A stretch of DNA of 64,000 nucleotides from Allorhodoferax sp032337135. GTDB taxonomy: Bacteria > Pseudomonadota > Gammaproteobacteria > Burkholderiales > Burkholderiaceae_C. The notes beneath the pieces are model-generated. The model worked only from the letters and a program-made list of their open reading frames with translations. It ran no database searches and was not told the DNA's origin. The stretch lies in assembly GCF_032337135.1 (NCBI RefSeq), contig NZ_JAVXZZ010000001.1:496001-560000 (forward strand). Direction: 5' to 3'. Below, in pieces: positions 33,140-41,583 of the stretch (position 1 is the first letter of the stretch; each line of letters starts with the position of its first letter). The translations under genes and the position numbers were made by a program.

Positions 33140-33157
33140 TTCTGGTAGCACCGCCCC

Positions 33158-33892
33158 ATGAGTGCCTCTGAAGCCATCCGCTCTGCCGTGGCCGAAGTCA
33201 CGCAACTGCGTGCGCAGGCCGCGCAAGACCCCGTGCTGCGCAGCACCGTCGCGGCGGTCAAGGCCTTCCAGGCGGCGCGTTTCCGCACCACCTATGGTGA
33301 CCTGCTGGCCACCGAGCGATTCCGCCCCGCGGTGCTGTTCTTCCTCAACGAACTCTACAGCGACAAGGACTACACCCAGCGCGACGCCCAGTTCGTGCGC
33401 ATCGCCGGCCCCCTGGAGCGACTGTTCCCGGAATCGGTGGTGGACACGGCTGTATCCATGGCCGAGTTGCATGCCATCACGGAACGCCTGGATGCGGCCA
33501 TGGCGCGTGCCCTTCTCGCCAGCGGCCCCTTTGCGACGCTGGACAGCGCGCACTACGTCGAGGCCTGGCAAAACGTCGGTCACGCCGACTCCCGCCAATT
33601 CCAACTCGCCACCGTGCTGCGCGTCGGCCAGGACCTGACGCAGTTCACGCGCAAGCGCGGGCTGCGCACACTCTTGCGCATGATGCGCCCGGCGGCGCGT
33701 GCCGCCGGCCTGGGCGCGCTGCAGAGCTTTCTCGAAGCCGGTTTTGATACCTTCGGCGCCATGACAGCCCAGGGCGATACGGCGCAGGCGTTCCTGGGTT
33801 TCATCGCGCAGCGCGAAGGCGCGCTCATCGACACCCTCTTCAGCGCCGATGTGGCAACCAGCGTGCAGGCGCTGGAACGCACGGATTGGTAG
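33158..33892 (+). CDS. FFLEELY-motif protein of unknown function
   Basis: A 244-aa, helix-rich cytoplasmic protein. It carries the signature FFLNELYSDKDYTQRDAQF (near residue 61), a close match to the FFLEELY motif used to name this betaproteobacterial family, and a basic RKRGLRTLLRMMRPAARAAG segment. No signal peptide or membrane span is seen. Function is not known to me. It stands alone between hemL and a terminator shared with convergent purH. Confidence 0.75.
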   Translation: MSASEAIRSAVAEVTQLRAQAAQDPVLRSTVAAVKAFQAARFRTTYGDLLATERFRPAVLFFLNELYSDKDYTQRDAQFVRIAGPLERLFPESVVDTAVSMAELHAITERLDAAMARALLASGPFATLDSAHYVEAWQNVGHADSRQFQLATVLRVGQDLTQFTRKRGLRTLLRMMRPAARAAGLGALQSFLEAGFDTFGAMTAQGDTAQAFLGFIAQREGALIDTLFSADVATSVQALERTDW

Positions 33893-33916
33893 CCCCAGGA
33901 CCGCGACGGCACAAAA

Positions 33917-33964
33917 AAAACCTGCGCAATCGCTACCAATCCAGTAGCTACTCACGCAGGTTTT
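33917..33964. terminator. inverted repeat with T-run between convergent genes
   Basis: AAAACCTGCG (33917-33926) pairs with CGCAGGTTTT (33955-33964). On the minus strand the hairpin is followed by eight Ts, suiting purH; the plus strand has four Ts. The 28-nt loop is long and lies inside a copy of the interspersed repeat. Confidence 0.6.
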
Positions 33965-33985
33965 ACGCGGGCCAGAGGGCAAAAT
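33930..33985 (+). repeat. 56-bp interspersed repeat, purH downstream copy
   Basis: TCGCTAC, GTAGCT, CACGCA and ACGCGGGC at the family spacings, ending GGGCAAAAT. It overlaps the right arm of the terminator hairpin. Confidence 0.7.
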
Positions 33986-34001
33986 CACCCTCAAAAACGG
34001 C

Positions 34002-35600
34002 TTAGTGGCGGAAGTGGCGCACGCCCGAGAACACCATGGACACGCCGCGCTCGTTGGCAGCGTCAATCACTTCCTGGTCGCGCATGGAACCACCGGGCTG
34101 GATGATGCAGGTGGCACCATGGTCCACCACCACGTCCAGTCCGTCGCGGAACGGGAAGAAGGCGTCGCTCGCCACCACCGTGCCCGCCAGGGACAGGTTG
34201 GCATGGCCGGCCTTGATTGACGCAATGCGGGCCGAGTCCAGACGGCTCATCTGGCCAGCACCCACGCCCATGGTCATTCCGTTCTTGCAGAACACGATGG
34301 CGTTGGACTTGACGTACTTGGCCACGTTCCAGGCGAACAGCAGATCGTTCAATTCGTCCGGGGTCGGCTGCTTGGTGGTTACCACCTTCAGGTCGGCCAG
34401 CGTCAGCTCGTGGTTGTCGGCGGTCTGCAGCAGGATGCCCGAGCCGATGCGCTTCATGTCCATGGCGTTGCGACCCTGCTCCCAGGCCGATGCGCCGCCC
34501 TTGGGCAGGTCGATCTGCAGGATCCGCACGTTGACCTTGCTCTTGAACACTTCCAGAGCACCAGCAGTGAAGCCAGGGGCCATCAGCACTTCGACGAACT
34601 GCTTGGAAATTTGCTGGGCCGCGGCCTCGTCCAGCTCGCAGTTCAGGGCGATGATGCCGCCAAAGGCGCTGGTGGGGTCGGTCTGGAAGGCCTTGCTGTA
34701 GACCTCCAGCGCATTGGCGCCCACGGCCACGCCACAGGGGTTGGCGTGCTTGACGATGACGCAGGCGGGGGTGTTGAAGCTCTTCACGCACTCCCAGGCG
34801 GCATCGGCGTCGGCGATGTTGTTGTAAGAGAGTTCCTTGCCCTGCAACTGCTTGGCCGTGACCAGCGAGCCGGGCGCAGGGTACAGGTCGCGGTACAGCG
34901 CGGCCTGCTGGTGGCTGTTTTCGCCGTAGCGCAGGTCCTGCACCTTGATGAAGCGGCCGTTGCTCTGGCCGGGGAACAGGTCGAGCGTGGGCGCTTCGGC
35001 ATCCGCCGGGGCATCCTCACCCACCTGCACGGCCGAGAGGTAGTCGCTGATGGCACCGTCGTACTGGCTGATGCGGTTGAACGCAGCCACCGACAGCGCG
35101 AACTTGGTCTTGCGCGACACCTGGCCATTGGCCTTGAGTTCGGCAATCACGGTGGCGTACTGCGAGGCGTCGGTCAGCACCGCCACGTCCTTCCAGTTCT
35201 TGGCGGCGCTGCGCACCATGGCCGGGCCACCGATGTCGATGTTTTCAATCGCATCTTCCAGCGTGCAGCCTGCCTTGGCCACGGTGGCCTCGAACGGGTA
35301 CAGGTTCACCACCAGGAAGTCGATGGTATCGATGCTGTGTTCCTTCAGCGCGGCCATGTGCGCGGGCACATCGCGGCGTGCCAGCAGGCCGCCGTGCACG
35401 CGCGGGTGCAGGGTCTTGACGCGGCCGTCGAGCATTTCGGGAAAGCCCGTCATCTCGGCCACTTCGGTCACCGGCAGGCCCTTCTCGGCCAGCAGTTTGG
35501 CGGTGCCGCCGGTGGACAGGAGTTTGACGCCCTGGGCGTGGAGCGCCTGGGCGAGTTCGACGATGCCGGATTTGTCCGAGACGGAAAGCAGTGCTTGCAT
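34002..35600 (-). CDS. purH: bifunctional AICAR transformylase / IMP cyclohydrolase
   Basis: A 532-aa enzyme for the last two steps of de novo IMP synthesis. The N-terminal MGS-like cyclohydrolase domain begins LLSVSDKSGIVELAQ, with LLSTGGTAKLL, and GRVKTLHPRVHGGLLARRD. The C-terminal transformylase domain shows RYGENSHQQAALY, VIVKHANPCGVAVG, SAFGGIIALN, and GAGQMSRLDSARIA near the end. Length is the family norm. It is downstream of fis with a 43-bp gap and probably belongs to the dusB-fis-purH unit. Confidence 0.96.
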   Translation of the reverse strand: MQALLSVSDKSGIVELAQALHAQGVKLLSTGGTAKLLAEKGLPVTEVAEMTGFPEMLDGRVKTLHPRVHGGLLARRDVPAHMAALKEHSIDTIDFLVVNLYPFEATVAKAGCTLEDAIENIDIGGPAMVRSAAKNWKDVAVLTDASQYATVIAELKANGQVSRKTKFALSVAAFNRISQYDGAISDYLSAVQVGEDAPADAEAPTLDLFPGQSNGRFIKVQDLRYGENSHQQAALYRDLYPAPGSLVTAKQLQGKELSYNNIADADAAWECVKSFNTPACVIVKHANPCGVAVGANALEVYSKAFQTDPTSAFGGIIALNCELDEAAAQQISKQFVEVLMAPGFTAGALEVFKSKVNVRILQIDLPKGGASAWEQGRNAMDMKRIGSGILLQTADNHELTLADLKVVTTKQPTPDELNDLLFAWNVAKYVKSNAIVFCKNGMTMGVGAGQMSRLDSARIASIKAGHANLSLAGTVVASDAFFPFRDGLDVVVDHGATCIIQPGGSMRDQEVIDAANERGVSMVFSGVRHFRH

Positions 35601-35643
35601 GGTGGGAAGCTTCAGAGTTTAAAAATCGGTTGGGGGCGCGCGG

Positions 35644-35877
35644 TCAGAGCAGTTCGTGGTCGACCAGCTTCTTGCGCAGGGTGTTGCGGTTCAGGCCCAG
35701 CCACTGGGCGGCCTTGCTCTGGTTGTTGTCGGCCTGGTGCATCACGAACTGCAGGAGCGGGCGCTCCACGGCGCGCACCAGCATGTCGTGGATGCCATGG
35801 GGCTCTTCGCCACCGAGGTCGCGGAAGTAGGTTTCCAGGCTGGAGCGTACGCAGTCTTCCAGGTGCTGCTTGCTCAT
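35644..35877 (-). CDS. fis: Fis-family DNA-binding protein
   Basis: A 77-aa protein whose C-terminal helix-turn-helix (NNQSKAAQWLGLNRNTLRKKL) is the Fis/NtrC-type recognition domain. The N-terminal dimerising half is short. The ATG at 35877 overlaps the dusB stop (ATGA), which excludes the three-codon longer start. dusB-fis is the conserved proteobacterial order, and Fis expression depends on the dusB promoter. Fis bends DNA, organises the nucleoid and tunes stable RNA promoters. Confidence 0.92.
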   Translation of the reverse strand: MSKQHLEDCVRSSLETYFRDLGGEEPHGIHDMLVRAVERPLLQFVMHQADNNQSKAAQWLGLNRNTLRKKLVDHELL

Positions 35878-36926
35878 ACGGTGCATTCCTTCATGGTCTC
35901 TCGCTCCTCCAGGGCCGTCGCGCCGTGCAGGGCCGGCAGGCGATCGGTGGTGTCATTCATTTGGTCAAAAAAAGTCGCCACGGCGTCGAGCTGCGCAGCA
36001 GCCGACTCCAGGGTGTTCATGCGGGCGCGGAAGTCCTCGCCGCCCGGCAATTCGTCCACATACCAGCCGATGTGCTTGCGCGCCGAGCGCACGCCGGTGT
36101 ACTCGCCATAGAGCGCATAGTGGTCGTGCAGGTGCTCGATCAGCCAACGCTTGACCTCCAGCACCAGCGGCGGTGCCAAATGGCTTCCGGTGGCCAGGAA
36201 GTGCGCGACCTCGCGGAAGATCCAGGGCCGCCCCTGCGCAGCGCGGCCGATCATCACCGCGTCGGCCCCGGTGGCGCGCAGCACGGCTTGGGCCTTTTCC
36301 GGGGAGTCGATGTCACCATTGGCCACTACCGGAATGCGCAGCGCGGCCTTCACCGCAGCAATGGTGTCGTACTCGGCCTGGCCGCGGTAGCCCTGGTCGC
36401 GCGTGCGGCCATGCACCGTCACCATCTGAACCCCGGCGCTCTCCGCGCCACGCGCCAGCACCAGCGCGTTCTTTTCGGTCTCGCACCAGCCGGTGCGCAT
36501 CTTCAGGGTAACGGGCACACCATGCGGCGCGCAGGCCGCCACCACGGCGTCGACAATTTCCAAGGCCAGCGGCTCGTTCTGCATCAAGGCTGAGCCGGCC
36601 CATTTGTTGCACACCTTCTTGGCCGGGCAGCCCATGTTGATGTCGATGATCTGGGCGCCACGGTCGATGTTGTAGCGGGCGGCGTCGGCCATCATGGGCG
36701 CGTCGGTGCCGGCAATCTGCACCGCAATCGGGCCGGGTTCACCCTCGTGGTTGGCCCGGCGCGAGGTCTTGAGGCTGGCCTGCAGGTCCGGGCGCGAGGT
36801 CACCATCTCGCTCACGGCATAACCGGCACCGAGTTGCTTGCACAACTGGCGGAAAGGCCGGTCCGTCACGCCGGCCATGGGCGCAACAAACAGGGAATTC
36901 GCCAGCGCGAATGGGCCGATCTGCAT
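35874..36926 (-). CDS. dusB: tRNA-dihydrouridine synthase B
   Basis: A 350-aa FMN-dependent TIM-barrel enzyme reducing uridine in the tRNA D-loop. Motifs: LFVAPMAGVTDRPFR, QIAGTDAPMMADAA, DINMGCPAKKV with the catalytic Cys, VTLKMRTGW, VHGRTRDQGYRG, ANGDIDSPEKA, and MIGRAAQGRPWIF. ATG 36926 gives the usual MQIGPFAL start; an in-frame TTG ten codons upstream is possible. No clear Shine-Dalgarno site is seen for either. Confidence 0.93.
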   Translation of the reverse strand: MQIGPFALANSLFVAPMAGVTDRPFRQLCKQLGAGYAVSEMVTSRPDLQASLKTSRRANHEGEPGPIAVQIAGTDAPMMADAARYNIDRGAQIIDINMGCPAKKVCNKWAGSALMQNEPLALEIVDAVVAACAPHGVPVTLKMRTGWCETEKNALVLARGAESAGVQMVTVHGRTRDQGYRGQAEYDTIAAVKAALRIPVVANGDIDSPEKAQAVLRATGADAVMIGRAAQGRPWIFREVAHFLATGSHLAPPLVLEVKRWLIEHLHDHYALYGEYTGVRSARKHIGWYVDELPGGEDFRARMNTLESAAAQLDAVATFFDQMNDTTDRLPALHGATALEERETMKECTV

Positions 36927-37086
36927 GGACGGTGTCGAGGAGAAGGTGGGGGACAAAAATGCCCCAGGGAATTTGGGGCTGTGCCGATTTTACCTGCCCA
37001 AAATTTCAGCAATTGAAATCCGGCCACTGAACGCTGCAATCACCCAGTCCGCGCGGGGCCACGGGCTTCCGATACAGTGCACCCCC

Positions 37087-37563
37087 ATGGACTCCTGGAT
37101 CGCTCCCCTGCTGGAATTTCTGGCCGTGCCGCAAGCCAGCCTGGGCGCCATTTTCGTCATTGCCTTCCTTTCGGCCACGCTGCTGCCCATGGGTTCGGAG
37201 CCGGTGGTCTTTGGCGTGGTGCAGCTGCACCCCGAACTGTTCTGGAGCGCCGTGCTGGTGGCCACGCTGGGCAATACCCTCGGTGGTGCGCTGGACTGGT
37301 GGATGGGCTACGGTGCCCACCGCGTGGCCGACAAGTACACCCACCAGCGCTTTCATGCCCGCGCGCTGGACTGGCTGCGCTCGTTGGGCCCCAAGGCCTG
37401 CCTGCTGTCGTGGCTACCGCTGGTGGGCGACCCGCTGTGTGCCGTGGCAGGCTGGCTGCGGTTGCCGTTCTGGCCCTGCCTGGTCTATATGGCCATCGGC
37501 AAATTCGCCCGCTACGTCCTCATGACGGCCGCACTGACGGGCCTGTTTCGTTGGTGGAGCTGA
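37087..37563 (+). CDS. YqaA family membrane protein (SNARE-associated/DedA-like)
   Basis: A 158-aa integral membrane protein. Hydrophobic helices lie at about residues 18-38, 40-65 and 130-155, with a re-entrant type motif PMGSEPVVFG and the family sequence GNTLGGALDWWMGY, then WLPLVGDPLCAVAGWLRLP. YqaA proteins are small relatives of DedA family transporters thought to help lipid or proton homeostasis, but without established function. It stands between dusB (divergent) and fbpC (convergent). Confidence 0.85.
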   Translation: MDSWIAPLLEFLAVPQASLGAIFVIAFLSATLLPMGSEPVVFGVVQLHPELFWSAVLVATLGNTLGGALDWWMGYGAHRVADKYTHQRFHARALDWLRSLGPKACLLSWLPLVGDPLCAVAGWLRLPFWPCLVYMAIGKFARYVLMTAALTGLFRWWS

Positions 37564-37570
37564 TCGCCGC

Positions 37571-38626
37571 TCATTCGGCGGCGAAAGTCACCACATGCTC
37601 GACATCGGCACGGATGCCGATGCAGTCTCCCACCGCATGGTCATGGTGCGAAGGGATGAGCGCCAGCACCTGCGCTCCACTGGCCAATTCCAGCGTACAC
37701 AGGAACTCGGCCCCCCGGAAGGCGCGGCGCACGATACGGGCCTGCACCGGCGACTGGTCGTCGTGCACGATGTCGTCGGCGCGCAGCAGCAGCTGGCAGG
37801 CGCCGTCCGGGTAGGCCTCGGGCAGGGGGCAGTTGCGTGGATCCTGCAGTGGCCCCACGGGGGTTTGCACCACCACACCATCCCCCTGACGCACGATGCG
37901 TGCCGGCAGGAACACCCCGTGGCCAATGAAGTCGGCCACGAAGCGGGTGGCCGGGCGGTGGTAGAGCGAGAACGCATCGTCCCACTGGTGCAGGTGCCCT
38001 TCCTGCATGACCCCGATCGCGTCGCCCACGGCAAAGGCCTCGTTCTGGTCATGGGTCACGAACAGGGCCGTGGCACCGGCAGCTTTCAGAATGTCGCGCA
38101 CTTCGTGGGCCAGGCGTTCGCGCAGTTCCACGTCCAGATTGGAAAACGGTTCGTCCAGCAGCAAGAGTTCCGGCGCTGGCGCCAAGGCGCGCGCCAGCGC
38201 CACCCGTTGCTGCTGGCCACCCGAGAGTTCGTGCGGCATGCGCCGCGCCAGATCCGACAATCCCACGCGCTGCAGGCACTCCGACACCCGCTCACTGCGC
38301 TGCGCGGCCGGGCGGCCATGCAGTCCGAAGCCCACGTTGTCCGCCACGCTCAAATGGGGAAACAGCGCGTAGTCCTGGAACACCATGCCCACCCGGCCGT
38401 GTGGGGCGCCATCCGCGCTGGAAAGCTCCCGCTGGTTCAGCCACACCGAGCCGCCACTGGGCGCTTCCAGCCCCGCAATGGCGCGCAGCAAGGTGGTCTT
38501 GCCACAGCCGGAGGGACCGATCAGCACACCGATGTCGCCCTCGGCCAGGGTCAGGGACACCTCGTGGACAGCGGGGCGTGCCGCGCCGGGATAGCGCACA
38601 CTGAGTTGGCGGACTTGCAAGGACAT
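37571..38626 (-). CDS. fbpC: ferric iron ABC transporter ATP-binding protein
   Basis: A 351-aa ABC ATPase of the CysA/FbpC group. Walker A GPSGCGKTT (37-45), Q-loop VFQDYALFPHLSV, signature LSGGQQQRVALARAL, Walker B LLLLDEPFSNLD, switch His in FVTHDQNEA. A C-terminal TOBE-like regulatory region follows (about 240-350). It is divergent from the permease gene, 50 bp away, with a Fur-like half-site in between, and should energise ferric import together with the permease and the binding protein at 40470-41513. Confidence 0.88.
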   Translation of the reverse strand: MSLQVRQLSVRYPGAARPAVHEVSLTLAEGDIGVLIGPSGCGKTTLLRAIAGLEAPSGGSVWLNQRELSSADGAPHGRVGMVFQDYALFPHLSVADNVGFGLHGRPAAQRSERVSECLQRVGLSDLARRMPHELSGGQQQRVALARALAPAPELLLLDEPFSNLDVELRERLAHEVRDILKAAGATALFVTHDQNEAFAVGDAIGVMQEGHLHQWDDAFSLYHRPATRFVADFIGHGVFLPARIVRQGDGVVVQTPVGPLQDPRNCPLPEAYPDGACQLLLRADDIVHDDQSPVQARIVRRAFRGAEFLCTLELASGAQVLALIPSHHDHAVGDCIGIRADVEHVVTFAAE

Positions 38627-38644
38627 GCAGCGATTCTAAGTGCC

Positions 38645-38660
38645 TACAATTCTCATTTAC
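38645..38660. promoter_or_regulatory. Fur-box-like site between fbpC and fbpB
   Basis: The minus strand reads GTAAATGAGAATTGTA. AATGAGAAT is the core half-site of Fur boxes. It is centred in the 50-bp divergent region, so it could repress both genes when iron is plentiful. Confidence 0.45.
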
Positions 38661-38676
38661 CTTCCGCGCCACACCC

Positions 38677-40329
38677 ATGATTGCCCCAACCGCCCCGATC
38701 CGCCGCCCCCTCGCCCCAGGCGGCAGTCTGCGCGGCACCGCCGTCCTGCTGTGGCTGCTGGGGGCGGGCCTGGCACTTCCGCTGCTCGCCATCGCAGCCA
38801 GTTGGCTGCAGCTGGATGCGGCGGGCTGGCAGACGCTGCGCGATCTGGGAGACACGGTGCTTCCGCGCTATGCACTGACCTCGCTGTGGCTGTGCCTGGG
38901 CGTTGGTCTGGGCGTGGCCGTAGTGGGCACCGGCGCGGCCGTGGCCGTAACCGTGTTTGACTTCCGCGGGCGGCGCGGCTTCGAATGGCTGTTGCTGCTG
39001 CCACTGGCCGTGCCCCCCTATGTGGTGGCGTACGGCTACACCGACTTCCTGCAATACGCAGGCCCGGTACAGACGGCGCTGCGCACGCTGCTCGGGCGCG
39101 AAGGCGCCATGCTGCCGGAGGTGCGCAGCCTGGGCGGCGCCATCTGGGTGCTGACTTTCACGCTCTACCCCTATGTGTACCTGTTGGCGCGCACCGCACT
39201 GGCCGAGCGTGCGACCAGCTTGCTCGAAGCCGCCCGGCTGCTGGGCGCCTCCGGCACCCGCACGCTGTGGCAAGTGGCCCTGCCCCTGGCGCGTCCGGCC
39301 ATCACGGCGGGCGTGGCGCTGGCCCTCATGGAAACGCTGGCCGACTACGGGGTGGTCAGCTATTTCGGCGTGCAGAGCTTCACCGCCGGCATCTACAAGG
39401 CCTGGCTGGTGTTTGACGACCGCTACGCCGCCGCGCAGTTGGCCACGGTGCTGCTGCTGTGCGTAGCCGCCTTCCTGGCCTGGGAGCAGCGCGCACAACA
39501 GCGCCTGCGTTTCAGTACGCGCCAGGGCGGCCCTGGCGCGCGTAGCGGCCACGCCGTGCGGCTGCACGGCCGCCGGGCACTGCTGGCCTGGCTGGTGTGC
39601 GGCCTGCCGGTGGTGGCGGGCTTTGTGGCGCCGGTGCTGTTCATGTTGCGCCCGCTGCTGGGCGAGTGGACGACGCTGCCCTGGGCGCCCTTTGCGTCCT
39701 GGGCCTTGAACAGCCTGCGGCTGGCCGCGCTGACCGCGGTGCTGGCCAGCGGGGTCGCGCTGGGGCTTGGTCTGCTGGTGCGCGTGCAACCCAGCGGCTC
39801 CGGCCCTTGGCTGGCACGCATCGTCGGCCTGGGGTATGCAGTACCGGGCGCGGTGGTGGTGGTGGGCCTGCTGCTGCCGCTGGGCTGGGTGCAGGCCTGG
39901 TGGCCCACCAGCCCCCTGGGTGCCTTGCTTACGGCCACCAGTTTCGGGCTGGTCTGGGCCTATCTCGTGCGCTTTGTGTCGGTGGCCCTGCAGTCGGTGC
40001 ACAGCGGCTACAGCCGGGTGCCGCGCAGTCTCGACGAGTCGGCCCGGCTGCTGGGTTGTACCGGCTGGGCCCTGCTGTGGCGGGTGCACGCACCACTGCT
40101 GCGCCGCCCCCTGGCCGCGGCCCTGCTGCTGGTGTTCGTGGACGTGATGAAGGAGCTACCGGCCACGCTGGTGCTGCGGCCCTTCAACAGCGACACGCTG
40201 GCCGTCATGGCCTACCAACTGGCACGCGACGAACGCCTGGGCGAAGCGGCATTGCCCGCACTGGCGCTGGTGCTGGTGGGGCTGGTACCGGTCATCCTGC
40301 TCAGCCGCACCCTGCGGCGGCCGGCCTGA
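38677..40329 (+). CDS. fbpB: ferric iron ABC transporter permease (fused, two domains)
   Basis: A 550-aa inner-membrane protein made of two permease halves, each about six helices. Cytoplasmic EAA-type loops are seen at SLLEAARLLGASGTRTLWQ (near residue 186) and SRVPRSLDESARLLG (near 445). The FbpB/SfuB family has this fused layout, giving the complete channel for ferric iron in one chain. The gene is transcribed alone, opposite to fbpC and convergent with fbpA. Confidence 0.9.
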   Translation: MIAPTAPIRRPLAPGGSLRGTAVLLWLLGAGLALPLLAIAASWLQLDAAGWQTLRDLGDTVLPRYALTSLWLCLGVGLGVAVVGTGAAVAVTVFDFRGRRGFEWLLLLPLAVPPYVVAYGYTDFLQYAGPVQTALRTLLGREGAMLPEVRSLGGAIWVLTFTLYPYVYLLARTALAERATSLLEAARLLGASGTRTLWQVALPLARPAITAGVALALMETLADYGVVSYFGVQSFTAGIYKAWLVFDDRYAAAQLATVLLLCVAAFLAWEQRAQQRLRFSTRQGGPGARSGHAVRLHGRRALLAWLVCGLPVVAGFVAPVLFMLRPLLGEWTTLPWAPFASWALNSLRLAALTAVLASGVALGLGLLVRVQPSGSGPWLARIVGLGYAVPGAVVVVGLLLPLGWVQAWWPTSPLGALLTATSFGLVWAYLVRFVSVALQSVHSGYSRVPRSLDESARLLGCTGWALLWRVHAPLLRRPLAAALLLVFVDVMKELPATLVLRPFNSDTLAVMAYQLARDERLGEAALPALALVLVGLVPVILLSRTLRRPA

Positions 40330-40351
40330 GCGACTGAAGCCCCTTCCATTC

Positions 40352-40407
40352 GCTATGGTTTTGGAAGCTTGCAGCGCAATATCTGCGCGGGCTTCAGGCC
40401 AATTTGC
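40352..40407 (+). repeat. 56-bp interspersed repeat, fbpB/fbpA copy
   Basis: TCGCTATGG, AAGCT, GCGCA and CGCGGGCT with GGCC, all at the family spacings, between convergent genes. Confidence 0.7.
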
Positions 40408-40410
40408 CCA

Positions 40411-40449
40411 TGAAAAAGGCCGATCCGCCTTGCTCGGCGAATCGGCCTG
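40411..40449 (-). terminator. rho-independent terminator of fbpA
   Basis: On the minus strand AGGCCGAT...GCC and GGC...ATCGGCCT form a long hairpin with loop GAGCAA, followed by TTTTTC. It lies about 20 bp after the fbpA stop. Confidence 0.75.
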
Positions 40450-40469
40450 GGAGCGCGCTGTGCCGCCGC

Positions 40470-41513
40470 TTACTTGAATCCCACCTGGTCGAGCATGCGC
40501 TGGATCTTCACCTGGTTCATGCCGACAGCACTTACCGGAATCAGCTCGCTCTTGAAGCTGCCGCCCGACATGGCCTGCAGCGCCGGGTTGTCGAGCTTCA
40601 CGCCCTTGGCCACCGGCCATTCGTTGTTGCCGTTGGCGAAGTGGTTCTGTGCCTGGGCGCTGACGAGGTATTCCAGGAACTTGACCGCGTTGTCGCGGTT
40701 CTTGGCGTTGCGGGCCACGCCGCCGCCGGCCACGTTCACGTGGGTTCCGCTGCCGGCCTGGTCGGGAAACACCACGCCGACTTTCTCGGCCACGGCGCGG
40801 TCATCGGGATTGGTCGAACGCATCAGGCGCGCCATGTAGTAGCTGTTGGTCACGGCAATGGCGCATTCGCCACTGGCCACGCCCTTGATCTGGTCGGTGT
40901 CGCCGCCCTTGGGCGCGCGCGCCAGGTTGGCCACCAGTCCGCTGAGCCAGTTCTGGGTCTTTTCCGTGCCCCAATGCTCCAGCATGGCGCCGAACAGGCT
41001 CAGGTTGTAGGGGTGCGAGCCGCTGCGAATGCAGAGCTTGCCCTTGTTCTGGGGCGCTGCAAGTTTCTCGTAGGTGTCCACGTCGCTGCGGGCGACCTTT
41101 TGCTTGTCGTACACCACGATGCGGGCCCGGGTGGACAAGCCGAACCAGGCGCTGCCTTCGGGCGTGGCCTTGGCGCGCAGGTGTTCCGGAATCGCATCTT
41201 CCAGCACCTTGGACTTGACCGGCTGGAACAGCCCATCGACTTCGGCACGCCACAGGCGCGAGGCGTCCACCAGCAGCACCAGGTCGGCGGGCGAGGCCGC
41301 GCCCTCGGCCTTCAGGCGCGCCAGGATGCCGGCGTCGTCCGCATCGACACGGTTGATCTTGATGCCGGTGGCCTGGGTAAAGCCGCTGTACAGGGCCTCG
41401 TCGGTCGGGTAGTGGCGCGCCGAGTAGAGGTTGAGCTCATTGCTCTGGGCCAGGACGTTGCCGGCCAGGCCTGCCGTGAGGCACACACCGGTGATGAGGG
41501 AAGTGAAACGCAT
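40470..41513 (-). CDS. fbpA: periplasmic ferric-iron-binding protein
   Basis: A 347-aa binding protein. ATG 41513 is preferred because GGAG lies 8 bases upstream; the ATG two codons earlier is too close to it. A signal peptide ends at VLAQ. The mature chain begins ELNLYSARHYPTDEALYSGF, and the tandem Tyr of NSYYMARLM is the iron-ligand pair of the FbpA/FutA group, with ARIVVYDKQKV and PVAKGVKLDNPAL late. It should deliver Fe3+ to FbpB. A Fur-like dyad lies 41 bp upstream of the start. Confidence 0.9.
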   Translation of the reverse strand: MRFTSLITGVCLTAGLAGNVLAQSNELNLYSARHYPTDEALYSGFTQATGIKINRVDADDAGILARLKAEGAASPADLVLLVDASRLWRAEVDGLFQPVKSKVLEDAIPEHLRAKATPEGSAWFGLSTRARIVVYDKQKVARSDVDTYEKLAAPQNKGKLCIRSGSHPYNLSLFGAMLEHWGTEKTQNWLSGLVANLARAPKGGDTDQIKGVASGECAIAVTNSYYMARLMRSTNPDDRAVAEKVGVVFPDQAGSGTHVNVAGGGVARNAKNRDNAVKFLEYLVSAQAQNHFANGNNEWPVAKGVKLDNPALQAMSGGSFKSELIPVSAVGMNQVKIQRMLDQVGFK

Positions 41514-41553
41514 GCACATTGCTCCAAGAAAGGGGAATGGCACGAGTTTATCG

Positions 41554-41576
41554 CAAATGCGACTAATTCCTATTTG
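41554..41576. promoter_or_regulatory. Fur-box-like dyad upstream of fbpA
   Basis: CAAATGCGACTAATTCCTATTTG has CAAAT...ATTTG symmetry and an AATGCGA...ATT core similar to Fur boxes. It overlaps the likely promoter of fbpA. Confidence 0.45.
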
Positions 41577-41583
41577 CCTTAAA

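Noticed and set aside
34410..36593. 727-aa open frame on the plus strand
   Set aside because: Antisense to purH, fis and dusB, all certain genes; no recognisable domain.
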